DNA from: Alphaproteobacteria bacterium
Lineage (GTDB): Bacteria > Pseudomonadota > Alphaproteobacteria > Sphingomonadales > Sphingomonadaceae
DNA: 7,574 bases
Assembly: GCA_005882415.1 (NCBI GenBank)
Contig: VBAE01000056.1
Span: forward strand, 6,315-13,888
Direction of reading: 5' to 3'
Shown: in pieces, positions 1 through 6,663 of the stretch
Layout of the letters: every line of letters starts with the position of its first letter
Numbering within the stretch: position 1 is the stretch's first letter
Translations under genes and position numbers: made by a program
The notes under the pieces: model-generated
What the model saw: the letters and a program-made list of their open reading frames with translations, nothing else
What the model was told of the DNA's origin: nothing
Databases searched by the model: none

Positions 1-1
1 G

Positions 2-814
2 ATCTGGTCGGCGCTCGGGAGCCTCGCGTCGGCGCCGCCGGAGGAGCGCACACTGACCGGCCTCTCGCTGCTGCTTCAGTCCAATGCATTGAAGTCCGCG
101 CTTCAGCCCTACACGCTCGAGGGGCCGTTCGGCGCCCTGCTCGACGCAGCCGAGGACCGGCTGGCGCTGGCTGACGTCCAGTGTTTCGAGACCGAGACGC
201 TGATGGGCCAGGCGGGGGCGGTGGTCCCGGTGCTCACCTATCTGTTCCACCGGCTGGAGGAGCGGTTCGACGGCAGCCCGACCCTGCTCGTTCTCGACGA
301 GGCCTGGCTGTTCCTCGACAACCCCTTGTTCGCCGCGCGGATCCGTGAGTGGCTGAAGGTGCTTCGCAAGAAGAATGTCGCGGTGGTGTTCGCGACCCAG
401 TCGCTTGCGGACATCGCCGACAGCAGCATCGCTCCGGCTATCGTCGAGAGCTGTCCGCAGCGGATCTTCCTGCCCAACGACCGCGCGGTCGAGCCGCAGG
501 CGCGCGCCGCCTATGAGCGGTTCGGCCTCAACGCCCGGCAGGTCGAGCTGATCGCCCGGGCCACCCCCAAGCGCGACTATTACCTCCAGTCGCGCCGCGG
601 CAACCGGCTGTTCGACCTCGGCCTCGGCCCCATCGCGCTCGCCTTCTGCGGCGCGTCCGATCCCGAAAGCCAGCGCCGAATCGACCGGGTCCTCGCCGAG
701 CATGGCGGAGCGGACTTCGCGCGCCGCTTCCTCGACTCCTGCGGCCTCGACTGGGCGGCCGCGGCGCTCGACCAATTCCCCGCCTCCCAAGCTTCCGAAG
801 GAGACAAGAAATGA
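2..814 (+). CDS. trbE: TrbE, conjugative transfer ATPase (VirB4 family), 3' part only
   Basis: C-terminal 270 residues of the VirB4-like ATPase that powers pilus assembly and substrate transfer at the cytoplasmic face of the conjugation channel. The reading frame is open from base 2 with no stop, so the gene starts upstream of the window; the TTG at 89 is an internal leucine codon, not a start. A hydrophobic strand ending in a Walker B pair (LLVLDEAW, Asp and Glu at bases 296-301) is followed about 30 residues later by FATQS, the glutamine-containing motif usual in VirB4/TrbE ATPases. The Walker A loop must lie upstream and is not visible. The TGA stop overlaps the trbJ ATG (ATGA at 811-814), indicating translational coupling. 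Family assignment is secure; intactness of the whole protein cannot be judged from here. Confidence 0.93.
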   Translation: MWSALGSLASAPPEERTLTGLSLLLQSNALKSALQPYTLEGPFGALLDAAEDRLALADVQCFETETLMGQAGAVVPVLTYLFHRLEERFDGSPTLLVLDEAWLFLDNPLFAARIREWLKVLRKKNVAVVFATQSLADIADSSIAPAIVESCPQRIFLPNDRAVEPQARAAYERFGLNARQVELIARATPKRDYYLQSRRGNRLFDLGLGPIALAFCGASDPESQRRIDRVLAEHGGADFARRFLDSCGLDWAAAALDQFPASQASEGDKK

Positions 815-1545
815 AGCGACTGAAGATTGCGATCGTGCTTGCGGGCACCTCCCTGGCGATCGGCGGCACGTTCGTGCTTCCGGCGAGCCCCGCGGCGGCG
901 ATCCCGGTGTTCGACCCGACCAACTATGCCCAGAATCTGCTCCAGGCGGCGCGGGCGCTGGAGCAGATCAACAACCAGGTCCGCTCGCTCCAGAACGAGG
1001 CGCAGATGCTTCAGGACATGGGGCGCAACCTCGAACGGATCGACTTCCCGCAGCTCCAGCGGGTGACCTCCGCGATGAAGCGCATCGAGGATCTGATGGG
1101 CCAGGCGAAGGGGATCGACTTCAAGGTCGACCGGCTCGACGAGCGCATCCGCTCGATGTTTCCTGGCACCGCGTCGAAGGTGCTGAAGAGCGACCAGCGG
1201 GTGGCGCAGGCCCGGGCGCGGCTCGAGGCCGCAACCGAGGCCTATCGGCACGCCATGGGCGTCCAGGCGCAGGTGGTCGAGAATGTCCGCGAGGATGCCG
1301 GCACCCTCGCCGAGCTCGTCGGGCGAAGCCAGGAGGCCGCCGGAAGCCTGGCCGCGAGCCAGGCCGCCAACCAGCTCCTCGCACTCTCGATCAAGCAGCA
1401 GATGCAGCTCCAGAACCTGATGGCGGCCGAATTCCGCGGAAGCGAGGTGGAGCGGGCGCGCAGGGCGCAGGCCGAGGAGGACGGACGCGCCGCCACCCGG
1501 CGGTTCCTCGGCAGCGGCGGCGCCTACACACGCCGCCGCGACTGA
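811..1545 (+). CDS. trbJ: TrbJ, P-type conjugative transfer protein (VirB5-like)
   Basis: Periplasmic, VirB5-like protein of 244 residues, thought to act in pilus assembly and recipient contact. A Sec signal peptide is clear: basic start MKRLK, hydrophobic core, and a likely cleavage site after A30 (SPAAA, then IPVFDP). The mature protein begins with the TrbJ hallmark segment VFDPTNYAQNLLQAAR, then long amphipathic helices rich in Gln, Glu, Arg and Ala with coiled-coil character (about 45-75 and 185-235). Length is normal for the family. The ATG overlaps the trbE stop, and AAGGAG at 798-803 lies seven bases upstream, which fixes this start. The gene is followed not by trbK but by a hairpin-containing gap before trbL. 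Confidence 0.95.
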   Translation: MKRLKIAIVLAGTSLAIGGTFVLPASPAAAIPVFDPTNYAQNLLQAARALEQINNQVRSLQNEAQMLQDMGRNLERIDFPQLQRVTSAMKRIEDLMGQAKGIDFKVDRLDERIRSMFPGTASKVLKSDQRVAQARARLEAATEAYRHAMGVQAQVVENVREDAGTLAELVGRSQEAAGSLAASQAANQLLALSIKQQMQLQNLMAAEFRGSEVERARRAQAEEDGRAATRRFLGSGGAYTRRRD

Positions 1546-1584
1546 GCTCGAGATGGGTGAGGGCGGTTCCCGCAGCCCGAGCCC

Positions 1585-1633
1585 GCCGCGGGGCGTCCAT
1601 GCCCCCTTGGGACTGCCCCGCGGCACCTTTTTT
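1585..1633 (+). terminator. Terminator-like hairpin plus T-run between trbJ and trbL
   Basis: Arm 1585-1594 (GCCGCGGGGC) is perfectly complementary to 1615-1624 (GCCCCGCGGC): ten G:C pairs. After one bulged T (1614) the stem continues with GTCC 1595-1598 against GGAC 1610-1613, leaving an 11-base loop. Three bases after the stem come six T's (1628-1633). This is the layout of a Rho-independent terminator, yet it lies inside the operon 25 bases before the trbL start. GGCGG at 1562-1566 can pair with CCGCC at 1583-1587, which overlaps the first arm, so a competing fold is possible. It may cut or tune transcription into trbL and beyond, or protect the 3' end of a processed trbJ message. The structure is seen directly; the function is inferred. 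Confidence 0.55.
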
Positions 1634-1657
1634 CCTACCTGACCGGAACAAGCCCCG

Positions 1658-2959
1658 ATGAACGACCTGAACGTGATCGACCGTTTCATGGCGGCGTTCA
1701 TCCAGTATATCGACAGCGGCTTCGGCCTTCTGGGCGGCGATGTCGGATTTCTGTCGACGGTTCTGGTCGGGATCGACGTGACGCTGGCCGGCCTGTTCTG
1801 GGCGATGGGCGGCGAGGACGTCCTCGGCCGGTTCCTGAAGAAGATCCTCTATGTCGGCGCGTTCGCGCTGATCCTCGGGCGGTTCTCCACCCTTGCCGAC
1901 ATCATCTTCCGCTCGTTCGCCGGGCTCGGCATCACGGCCGGCGGCGGCGGGATGACCGCAGACGACCTGCTTCGGCCGGGCTATGTCGCGAGTACCGGGT
2001 TCGAGGCGGCGCGGCCCCTGCTCGACCAGGTGAGCGAGCTGCTCGGCCCAGTCGCCTTCTTCGAGAACTTCCTGACGATCGCCGTGCTGATGATCGCCTG
2101 GCTGTTCGTGATCGTCGCCTTCTTCGTGCTGTCGATCCAGCTCTTCATCACCATCATCGAGTTCAAGCTCACCACCCTGGCCGGGTTCGTGCTGGTACCG
2201 TTCGCGCTCTGGAACCGCACCAGCTTCCTCGCCGAGCGGGTGCTCGGCAATGTCGTCTCCTCGGGCATCAAGGTGATGGTGCTCGCCGTCATCGTCGGCA
2301 TTGGCTCAGGCTTCTTCGACGAGTTCACGAGCGCCGCCGCGGGCGGCGAGACGGACCTTATCCAGGCAATGAGCCTGGTGCTCGGTAGCCTCGCACTGTT
2401 CGGGCTCGGCATTTTCGGCCCTGCCATCGCTTCAGGACTGGTGTCCGGCGCGCCGCAACTGGGCGCGGGAGCGGCGGTCGGGACCGCCGCCGCGGCTGCC
2501 GGGACCGTCGCAATGGCTGGCGGCACCGCCGCGGCCGGAGCGCGAGGCATTGCCGGAGGCGCGATGGGCGCGCTTCGCGCCGGCACCTCGATGGGCGCTG
2601 CAGCCCAGACTTCCTACCGGCTTGGCCAGGAGACGTCAGGCTCCAGTAGCGTCGGCGCCGGGCTCGGAGGTGTCGCGCGCGCCGGTATGGGCGCCGCGGG
2701 CGAGCGGGTAAGCCGCGCCGCCGGCCTCAGCGAGGCGGCCGAACGCGGACGCACCGCTGCCTTGTCCGCCGGCGCACCCCGATCCGGGGGGAGCTCTGGC
2801 GGCGGCGGCTCCGCCGCCGACGAGGCCCCCATCTGGGCTCGCCGACTGCGCTCTGAGCAGTCGGCGCGTCATCACCGGCATGCCGCGCTCCAGACGGTGC
2901 GCGAGGGCGACCGCGGCGGCGCAGCCGCCAACCCCGACATCAAAGAGAGAGAGGACTGA
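1658..2959 (+). CDS. trbL: TrbL, conjugative transfer inner-membrane protein (VirB6-like)
   Basis: Polytopic inner-membrane channel component of 433 residues. Hydrophobic segments are seen at about 31-50, 64-77, 139-165, 171-185, 204-220 and 236-256. The central block ITIIEFKLTTLAGFVLVPFA followed by FLAERVLG is typical of TrbL. From residue 262 a long Ala/Gly/Ser-rich, low-complexity tail follows, closing with the conserved cytoplasmic end APIWARRLRSEQSARHH...GDRGG, also usual in the family. Translation initiation looks weak: only GGA at 1645-1647, ten bases from the ATG, just behind the hairpin at 1585-1633. An in-frame TGA at 1640-1642 rules out a start further upstream. Two bases separate its stop from the trbF ATG. 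Confidence 0.94.
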   Translation: MNDLNVIDRFMAAFIQYIDSGFGLLGGDVGFLSTVLVGIDVTLAGLFWAMGGEDVLGRFLKKILYVGAFALILGRFSTLADIIFRSFAGLGITAGGGGMTADDLLRPGYVASTGFEAARPLLDQVSELLGPVAFFENFLTIAVLMIAWLFVIVAFFVLSIQLFITIIEFKLTTLAGFVLVPFALWNRTSFLAERVLGNVVSSGIKVMVLAVIVGIGSGFFDEFTSAAAGGETDLIQAMSLVLGSLALFGLGIFGPAIASGLVSGAPQLGAGAAVGTAAAAAGTVAMAGGTAAAGARGIAGGAMGALRAGTSMGAAAQTSYRLGQETSGSSSVGAGLGGVARAGMGAAGERVSRAAGLSEAAERGRTAALSAGAPRSGGSSGGGGSAADEAPIWARRLRSEQSARHHRHAALQTVREGDRGGAAANPDIKERED

Positions 2960-2961
2960 CG

Positions 2962-3783
2962 ATGAAATTCAGGCGCGCGGTTCAGCGCTACGGCCGGACT
3001 CCCGAGCCGGAGACGCCCTACCAGCGGGCGGGGCAGGTCTGGGACGAGAGGATCGGCTCCGCCCGCGTCCAGGCCCGCAACTGGCGGCTGATGGCCTTCG
3101 GCGGCCTCCTCCTGTCGAGCGGCCTTGCGGGAGGGCTGCTCTGGCAATCGATGCAGAGCCGGGTCGTCCCTTATGTGGTCGAGGTCGACCAGCTCGGCGC
3201 TGCCCAGGCGGTTGCTCCGGCGGCTGCCGAATATCGCCCGACCGACCCGCAGATCGCCTGGCATCTCGGCAGGTTTATCTCGAATGTGCGCTCGGTCTCG
3301 CTGGACCCGGTGCTGATGCGCCAGAACTGGCTCTCCGCTTATGATTTCGTGACGGAGCGGGGGGCGCAGTTCATCGGCGACTATGCGCGCCGCGCCGACC
3401 CGTTCGGCCATATCGGCGAGCGCACCGTCTCGGTGCAGGTGACCAGCGTCGTCCGCGCCTCCGACCGCTCGTTCCAGGTGAAGTGGACCGAGACGGAATA
3501 TGAGCGGGGAAGCCTCGCCGGCAGCTCGCGCTGGACCGCGATCCTGACCATCGATGTTCGGCCGCCAACATCGGCCGAGACCCTGCGCAAGAACCCGCTC
3601 GGGCTCTACGTGGAGGCGATCGACTGGTCGCGAGAGCTCGAGGTGCCGCCGCCGGCTGCGCCTTCGCCACCGCTGACGGAAGCCCCGCCCGAGCAGTCGG
3701 TGCCGCTCGGCTCGCCACTCGATCCGAACCTCGTGGCGCCGCCTGCTTCCGAACCCCTGCCTTCCGAGAGGAACAGCCAATGA
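2962..3783 (+). CDS. trbF: TrbF, conjugative transfer protein (VirB8-like)
   Basis: Bitopic inner-membrane scaffold protein of 273 residues. A short cytoplasmic start containing TPYQRAGQVWDERIGSAR, a TrbF signature, leads into one transmembrane helix at about 43-61, then a periplasmic VirB8-like domain (about 70-227) containing VVPYVVEVD, the TDPQIAWHLGRFI helix and KWTETEYERG. The last 46 residues (228-273) form a proline- and alanine-rich tail (VPPPAAPSPPLTEAPPE...) beyond the usual end of the family domain, probably disordered and periplasmic. The ribosome site GAGAGGAC (2948-2955) lies over the trbL stop. The gene's own TGA overlaps the trbG ATG at 3780-3783. Identification is secure; the role of the tail is unknown. 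Confidence 0.94.
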   Translation: MKFRRAVQRYGRTPEPETPYQRAGQVWDERIGSARVQARNWRLMAFGGLLLSSGLAGGLLWQSMQSRVVPYVVEVDQLGAAQAVAPAAAEYRPTDPQIAWHLGRFISNVRSVSLDPVLMRQNWLSAYDFVTERGAQFIGDYARRADPFGHIGERTVSVQVTSVVRASDRSFQVKWTETEYERGSLAGSSRWTAILTIDVRPPTSAETLRKNPLGLYVEAIDWSRELEVPPPAAPSPPLTEAPPEQSVPLGSPLDPNLVAPPASEPLPSERNSQ

Positions 3784-4601
3784 CCAGAAGACTCCTTCTT
3801 TCGATGTGCTCCGGGCTCAGCCTTTGCGCCTGTGCCGGAAGCAAGTCGGTGGAGGCCGCGACCGCGCTTCCCGCACCGGCCGGCTTCGTCTTCGCGCCGG
3901 CCAACTTGGTTTCCGAGCCGGCGCCTGAGCCTGCTGCCGTCGCTCCGACCGCCTCGACGGTGGTCGAGCAGCTGCCGCTGCCGCTGCCAGCGCGAAGGCG
4001 CACCGCGGGGCCGCCGATGGCGCGGGTCGAAGCAGCAAATCGCGCCGCCATGCGCGAGCCGAGCCGCGACTCCTATGTGAACGCGGTGCAGGTCTATGCC
4101 TGGACGCAAGGCGCACTGTACCGGCTGTACACGGCGCCCGAGCGGGTGAGCGAGATCGCGCTTCAGGCGGGGGAGGGGCTGGTGTCGGTGGCGGCCGGCG
4201 ACACAGCGCGCTGGGTGATCGGCGACACGACCAGCGGTACCGGCGCCTCGCGCCGGACGCACATCCTGGTGAAGCCGTCGGCAGTTGGTCTCAGGACGAA
4301 CCTGGTCATCACCACCGACCGGCGCGTCTATCATGTGCAGCTCGAAAGCACCGCTCGCACCGCGATGGCGAGCATCTCCTGGACCTATCCAGAGGGCGAA
4401 CTGCTTGCGCTTCGGCGTGAGCCGGGCGCCGCTGCCGCGGAGCAGCCGGTGGCGGCGGGCGTGGCGGTGGAAGCGCTCAATTTCGGCTATCGGATCGAGG
4501 GAGACGATCCTCCGTGGCGGCCGGTTCGCGCGTTCGACGACGGGAGCCAGGTGTTCATCGAGTTCCCGCCGAGCCTTGCCCAAGGGGAGGCGCCGAGCTG
4601 A
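3780..4601 (+). CDS. trbG: TrbG (VirB9-like core-channel lipoprotein), C-terminally truncated by an internal deletion
   Basis: Outer part of the conjugation core complex; 273 residues as read. A short signal sequence ends in a possible lipobox, LCAC (residues 15-18), with an unusual Cys at -2. A proline-rich linker (about 30-80) precedes a VirB9-type beta domain with SYVNAVQVYAWTQGALYRLY, RWVIGDT, HILVKP and LRTNLVITTDRRVYH. The C-terminal domain starts at about 228 and runs through VRAFDDGSQVFIEFPPSLAQGEAP, where family members continue with roughly 30 more residues (PLFVIG... to ...DRLF) before an ELRLG...QQ.VRI end. Here the frame hits TGA straight after GEAPS, and the missing end reappears in another frame (4592-4687). 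I infer an out-of-frame deletion. VirB9 C-terminal domains contact VirB7 and VirB10, so function is probably lost or reduced. Ribosome site GAGAGGA is at 3766-3772. Confidence 0.9.
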   Translation: MTRRLLLSMCSGLSLCACAGSKSVEAATALPAPAGFVFAPANLVSEPAPEPAAVAPTASTVVEQLPLPLPARRRTAGPPMARVEAANRAAMREPSRDSYVNAVQVYAWTQGALYRLYTAPERVSEIALQAGEGLVSVAAGDTARWVIGDTTSGTGASRRTHILVKPSAVGLRTNLVITTDRRVYHVQLESTARTAMASISWTYPEGELLALRREPGAAAAEQPVAAGVAVEALNFGYRIEGDDPPWRPVRAFDDGSQVFIEFPPSLAQGEAPS

Positions 4602-4687
4602 GGCTCGGAGAGCAGCGCCAGCAGGTGGTTCGGATCTTCCGCGGCGACACGCGCGGTCAGCGGCGGCGGAAGGGGAGGCCCTCATGA
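4592..4687 (+). pseudogene. Out-of-frame relic of the TrbG C-terminus
   Basis: Reading from 4592 in the second frame gives AELRLGEQRQQVVRIFR and then a basic tail ending at TGA 4685-4687. This matches the ELRLG...QQ.VRI end that closes intact TrbG proteins of this family (from memory). The relic stop overlaps the trbI ATG as ATGA (4684-4687), the same coupling used elsewhere in this operon, which shows that trbG formerly ended here. Relative to trbG as now read, the tail is in the -1 frame, which implies a deletion of 3k+1 bases. A shared CCG at the junction (4593-4595) would fit deletion between short repeats. Confidence 0.75.
4670..4678 (+). promoter_or_regulatory. Ribosome binding site of trbI
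   Basis: AAGGGGAGG ends five bases before the ATG at 4684. It fixes the trbI start, although the frame stays open far upstream on the same strand. Before the trbG deletion this site lay inside trbG coding sequence. Confidence 0.75.
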
Positions 4688-5895
4688 GCGACGTCGGACA
4701 AGAGGCGCCGGCCGTGCCGCCCAAGGAGGATCCCGAAACGCTGGTGCTTCGCGGCACGCCGCGGCCGGTGGTCCGGTTCCGGCGGGGACTGATCGTCGGA
4801 ATCACAGGCGCGGTCGCGGCGACCCTTGCGACCCTCGCCTGGGTTGCGCTCGAGCCGCCGAGCTTCAAGATGGCGGCCGGCGATCGCGAGGACCGCGAGC
4901 CGGCTACGAAAGCCGCGCCCGACGCTCTGGCCGGTGCGCCGGCCAGCTATGGGGAGGTGCCGCGGCTGGGTCCTCCGCTGCCGGGTGACCTCGGCCGGCC
5001 GATCCTCGATCATCAGCGCAGCCTGGACGAAGCAGCGCCTCCGCCGGCTCCAGCGAACGAGGCGGACGCAGCCCGGACAGCCGCCGAGGCGCAGCGGGAG
5101 CGGCTGAGGGCGGCCGAGCAAGCCGCGCGTGACTCCTCGGTCATCGTGCAGCTCGCCGGTCGCGGCGGGGCCGTCGCGACAAAGACGGTCGAGTCCAACT
5201 CGCCGGCGGCGACGGAACAGGCCGCGCCGGCGGCGGCGGGTGTCCGGGCACAGGCCGGGCCGGCGCGGCGGGTGGAATTCGGGCGCTCCGGGAGGGACGA
5301 CGTAAATCCGCATGCGCTCGTTCCGTCGCCCTCGCCATGGACGTTGAGCGCCGGCACGATCATCCCGGCTAGCCTCATCACCGGGCTCAACTCGGACCTG
5401 CCCGGAACGGTGTTCGCCCAGGTGACCGAGAATGTGCGGGATAGCGCCACCGGACGGACAATCCTCATCCCGCAGGGGGCGCGGCTGGTCGGGAGCTATG
5501 ACAGCCTCGTCTCCTACGGTCAGCGGCGGGCGCTCCTGGTGTGGCAGCGGATCGTCTTTCCGGATGGGTCGTCGGTGCAGCTCGACAATATGCCGGCGGC
5601 AGACCTCGCCGGCTATGCCGGGGTGGAAGACGGGGTAGACTTCCACACCTGGCGGCTGCTCAAGGGAATTGCGCTCTCGACCCTGCTCGGGGTCGGCACC
5701 GAGCTCAGCCTCGGCAGCGGCGAGAGCGACCTCGTGCGGGCGGTTCGGGAATCGACGCAGCAGAATGCCGCCCATGCCGGAGACCAGATCACCACGCGAA
5801 ACCTCGACATCCAGCCGACCTTGACGGTCAGGCCGGGCTGGCCGCTTCGCGCCGTGATCCACAAGGATCTCCTGCTACGGCCTTGGAGGGGGTGA
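4684..5895 (+). CDS. trbI: TrbI, conjugative transfer protein (VirB10-like)
   Basis: Core-channel protein that spans from inner to outer membrane; 403 residues, normal for the family. A short cytoplasmic start with the basic stretch RPVVRFRRG is followed by a transmembrane helix at about 35-55. A long Pro/Ala-rich periplasmic linker (about 56-200) includes a Glu/Arg/Ala helix (128-150). The VirB10 C-terminal beta-barrel domain starts at about 217 with LSAGTIIPASLITGLNSDLPG and continues through VTENVRDSATGRTILIPQGARLVGSYDS. The segment about 320-360 corresponds to the outer-membrane antenna region, and the protein closes with ITTRNLDIQPTLTVRPG. No lesion is visible. Its TGA overlaps the ATG of the next gene. 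It would normally assemble with TrbG, which is truncated here. Confidence 0.95.
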   Translation: MSDVGQEAPAVPPKEDPETLVLRGTPRPVVRFRRGLIVGITGAVAATLATLAWVALEPPSFKMAAGDREDREPATKAAPDALAGAPASYGEVPRLGPPLPGDLGRPILDHQRSLDEAAPPPAPANEADAARTAAEAQRERLRAAEQAARDSSVIVQLAGRGGAVATKTVESNSPAATEQAAPAAAGVRAQAGPARRVEFGRSGRDDVNPHALVPSPSPWTLSAGTIIPASLITGLNSDLPGTVFAQVTENVRDSATGRTILIPQGARLVGSYDSLVSYGQRRALLVWQRIVFPDGSSVQLDNMPAADLAGYAGVEDGVDFHTWRLLKGIALSTLLGVGTELSLGSGESDLVRAVRESTQQNAAHAGDQITTRNLDIQPTLTVRPGWPLRAVIHKDLLLRPWRG

Positions 5896-6116
5896 TGGCC
5901 GACCTGCGACTGAAGAAGCTGCCGGACCGGACCCCGGTGAGAATTACGATCAACCTCTCGCCGGAGCTCAACCAGGCCCTCGCCGAATATGCGGACCTGT
6001 ACCGGGAGGCATACGGGCAGCAGGAGCCGGTTCAGGAGCTGATCCCGGCGATGCTCGCCAGCTTCCTCGAGGGCGACAAAGGGTTCGTCCGCCGTCAGCG
6101 CGGTCCGCGGGGGTGA
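5895..6116 (+). CDS. DUF2274 family protein, possible ribbon-helix-helix fold
   Basis: Small protein of 73 residues that commonly follows trbI in alphaproteobacterial trb operons; no role is established. The ATG at 5895 overlaps the trbI stop and has GGAGG at 5885-5889, five bases upstream, so the longer open frame to the left is not used. The layout is a basic N-terminus, a strand with alternating residues (VRITINLS, about 15-22), a helix (PELNQALAEYADLYREAYG, about 23-41), a second helix (about 46-59, ELIPAMLASFLEG) and a basic end. This is how ribbon-helix-helix DNA-binding proteins are arranged, so it may bind DNA, perhaps to control the operon or assist transfer; that is inference. It is the last gene of the operon. 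Confidence 0.85.
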   Translation: MADLRLKKLPDRTPVRITINLSPELNQALAEYADLYREAYGQQEPVQELIPAMLASFLEGDKGFVRRQRGPRG

Positions 6117-6137
6117 TCTCTACGACCGACAGGGGAC

Positions 6138-6151
6138 GCGCTCGCGAGCGC
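6138..6151. repeat. 14-base perfect palindrome after the operon
   Basis: GCGCTCGCGAGCGC is its own reverse complement, 21 bases after the DUF2274 stop. It could form a five-pair hairpin with a CGCG loop or serve as a protein site. No T-run follows, so it is not a typical Rho-independent terminator. In GC-rich DNA such a palindrome can also occur by chance. Confidence 0.3.
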
Positions 6152-6162
6152 CTTGCTCTCCG

Positions 6163-6507
6163 TCAGAAGCCCCATTCGATTCCTCGGGACCCCTTCACGA
6201 CATCATACGGCCGGCTGGCGAACCCGTTCAACACGTCGAAGACGATCCGCTTGTCGTTGCGAACGATGTTGCCGAATTTGACTGTTTCAATCTTCGCTTC
6301 GGAAGGCAGGCCGTCGAGGTAAAGCGCATGCTCCGCGCCGGTCGCCAGGCCGCCTTTCTCTCCCGGGGAGAAGAGCAGCATGAACGTAGCATCGCGCTTC
6401 GTCATGCGCCTGCGCCCGATATATTCGAGGCTGATCGCGAGGGTCCCCGAATAGGATTCCCTCGGCAGTCTCCTGAGCGATAGCGGCTTTCCGAGAAAGA
6501 CGAGGGC
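6163..6507 (-). pseudogene. Probable remnant of an unrecognised gene, lacking its 5' end
   Basis: The minus-strand frame is open from an in-frame TAG (6508-6510) to TGA at 6163-6165, giving 114 residues. Codon third positions are strongly G/C biased and the composition looks like a folded protein: ESYSGTLAISLEYIGRRR, TKRDATFMLLFSP, KIETVKFGNIV, KRIVFDVLNGFASRPYDVV and a terminal RGIEWGF. It contains alternating strand-like segments and no signal peptide or membrane helix. I do not recognise the family. The first ATG (6403-6405) falls inside the conserved-looking part and has no good ribosome site, so an 80-residue protein from there is less likely than a truncated gene. In the next frame just upstream, AAEPVWAALCRGAFRP may be an earlier part separated by a frameshift, but this is weak. 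Confidence 0.4.
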
Positions 6508-6633
6508 CTAAATGCGCCTCGACAGAGCGCCGCCCAGACCGGTTCGGCGGCCTGGCTTGGAGCGTGCGCTGGGCAACTGACCGAGCCGGACAGATTGCGA
6601 CCGTCACGACAGGTACAGCCGCGCTCCTGAACT

Positions 6634-6663
6634 AACGTCGTCTTTCCACCCATTGCGGGCATA
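6634..6663 (+). repeat. 30-base hairpin repeat, copy 1 (downstream of the OmpA-like gene)
   Basis: This sequence contains CACCCATTGCGGGCAT and matches copy 3 (7273-7302) at 23 of 30 positions and copy 2 (7236-7265) at 21 of 30, in the same orientation. It is the most degenerate copy, and its left arm no longer pairs well with the right. It lies about 55 bases past the OmpA-like stop codon. Confidence 0.6.

Noticed and set aside
1553..1642. 29-codon + strand frame in the trbJ-trbL gap, considered as trbK or a leader peptide
   Set aside because: No signal peptide, no lipobox cysteine, no convincing ribosome site, and most of it is the hairpin itself. TrbK proteins are normally longer lipoproteins.
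702..1661. + strand 319-codon frame overlapping trbJ
   Set aside because: Overlaps the well-supported trbJ in another frame and has the Arg/Ala/Gly/Pro composition of a shadow frame.
580..1701. Long minus-strand open frame of 373 codons opposite trbJ and the end of trbE
   Set aside because: It is antisense to two secure trb genes and rich in Arg, Ala, Gly and Pro, as expected of shadow frames in GC-rich DNA, with no recognisable domain.
3606..4868. Long minus-strand open frame of 420 codons opposite trbF, trbG and trbI
   Set aside because: Shadow of three + strand genes; composition is dominated by Arg, Gly, Ala and His with no motif.
4657..5862. Minus-strand open frame of 401 codons opposite trbI
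   Set aside because: Runs almost exactly antisense to trbI, is strongly arginine-rich and has no domain signature.
5541..5894. Upstream extension of the DUF2274 frame within trbI
   Set aside because: It lies entirely inside trbI in another frame. The ATG at 5895 has a good ribosome site and ATGA overlap, which settles the start.
6113..6322. + strand 69-codon frame overlapping the end of DUF2274
   Set aside because: Opposite the minus-strand coding-like remnant, no ribosome site, and serine/arginine-rich shadow composition.
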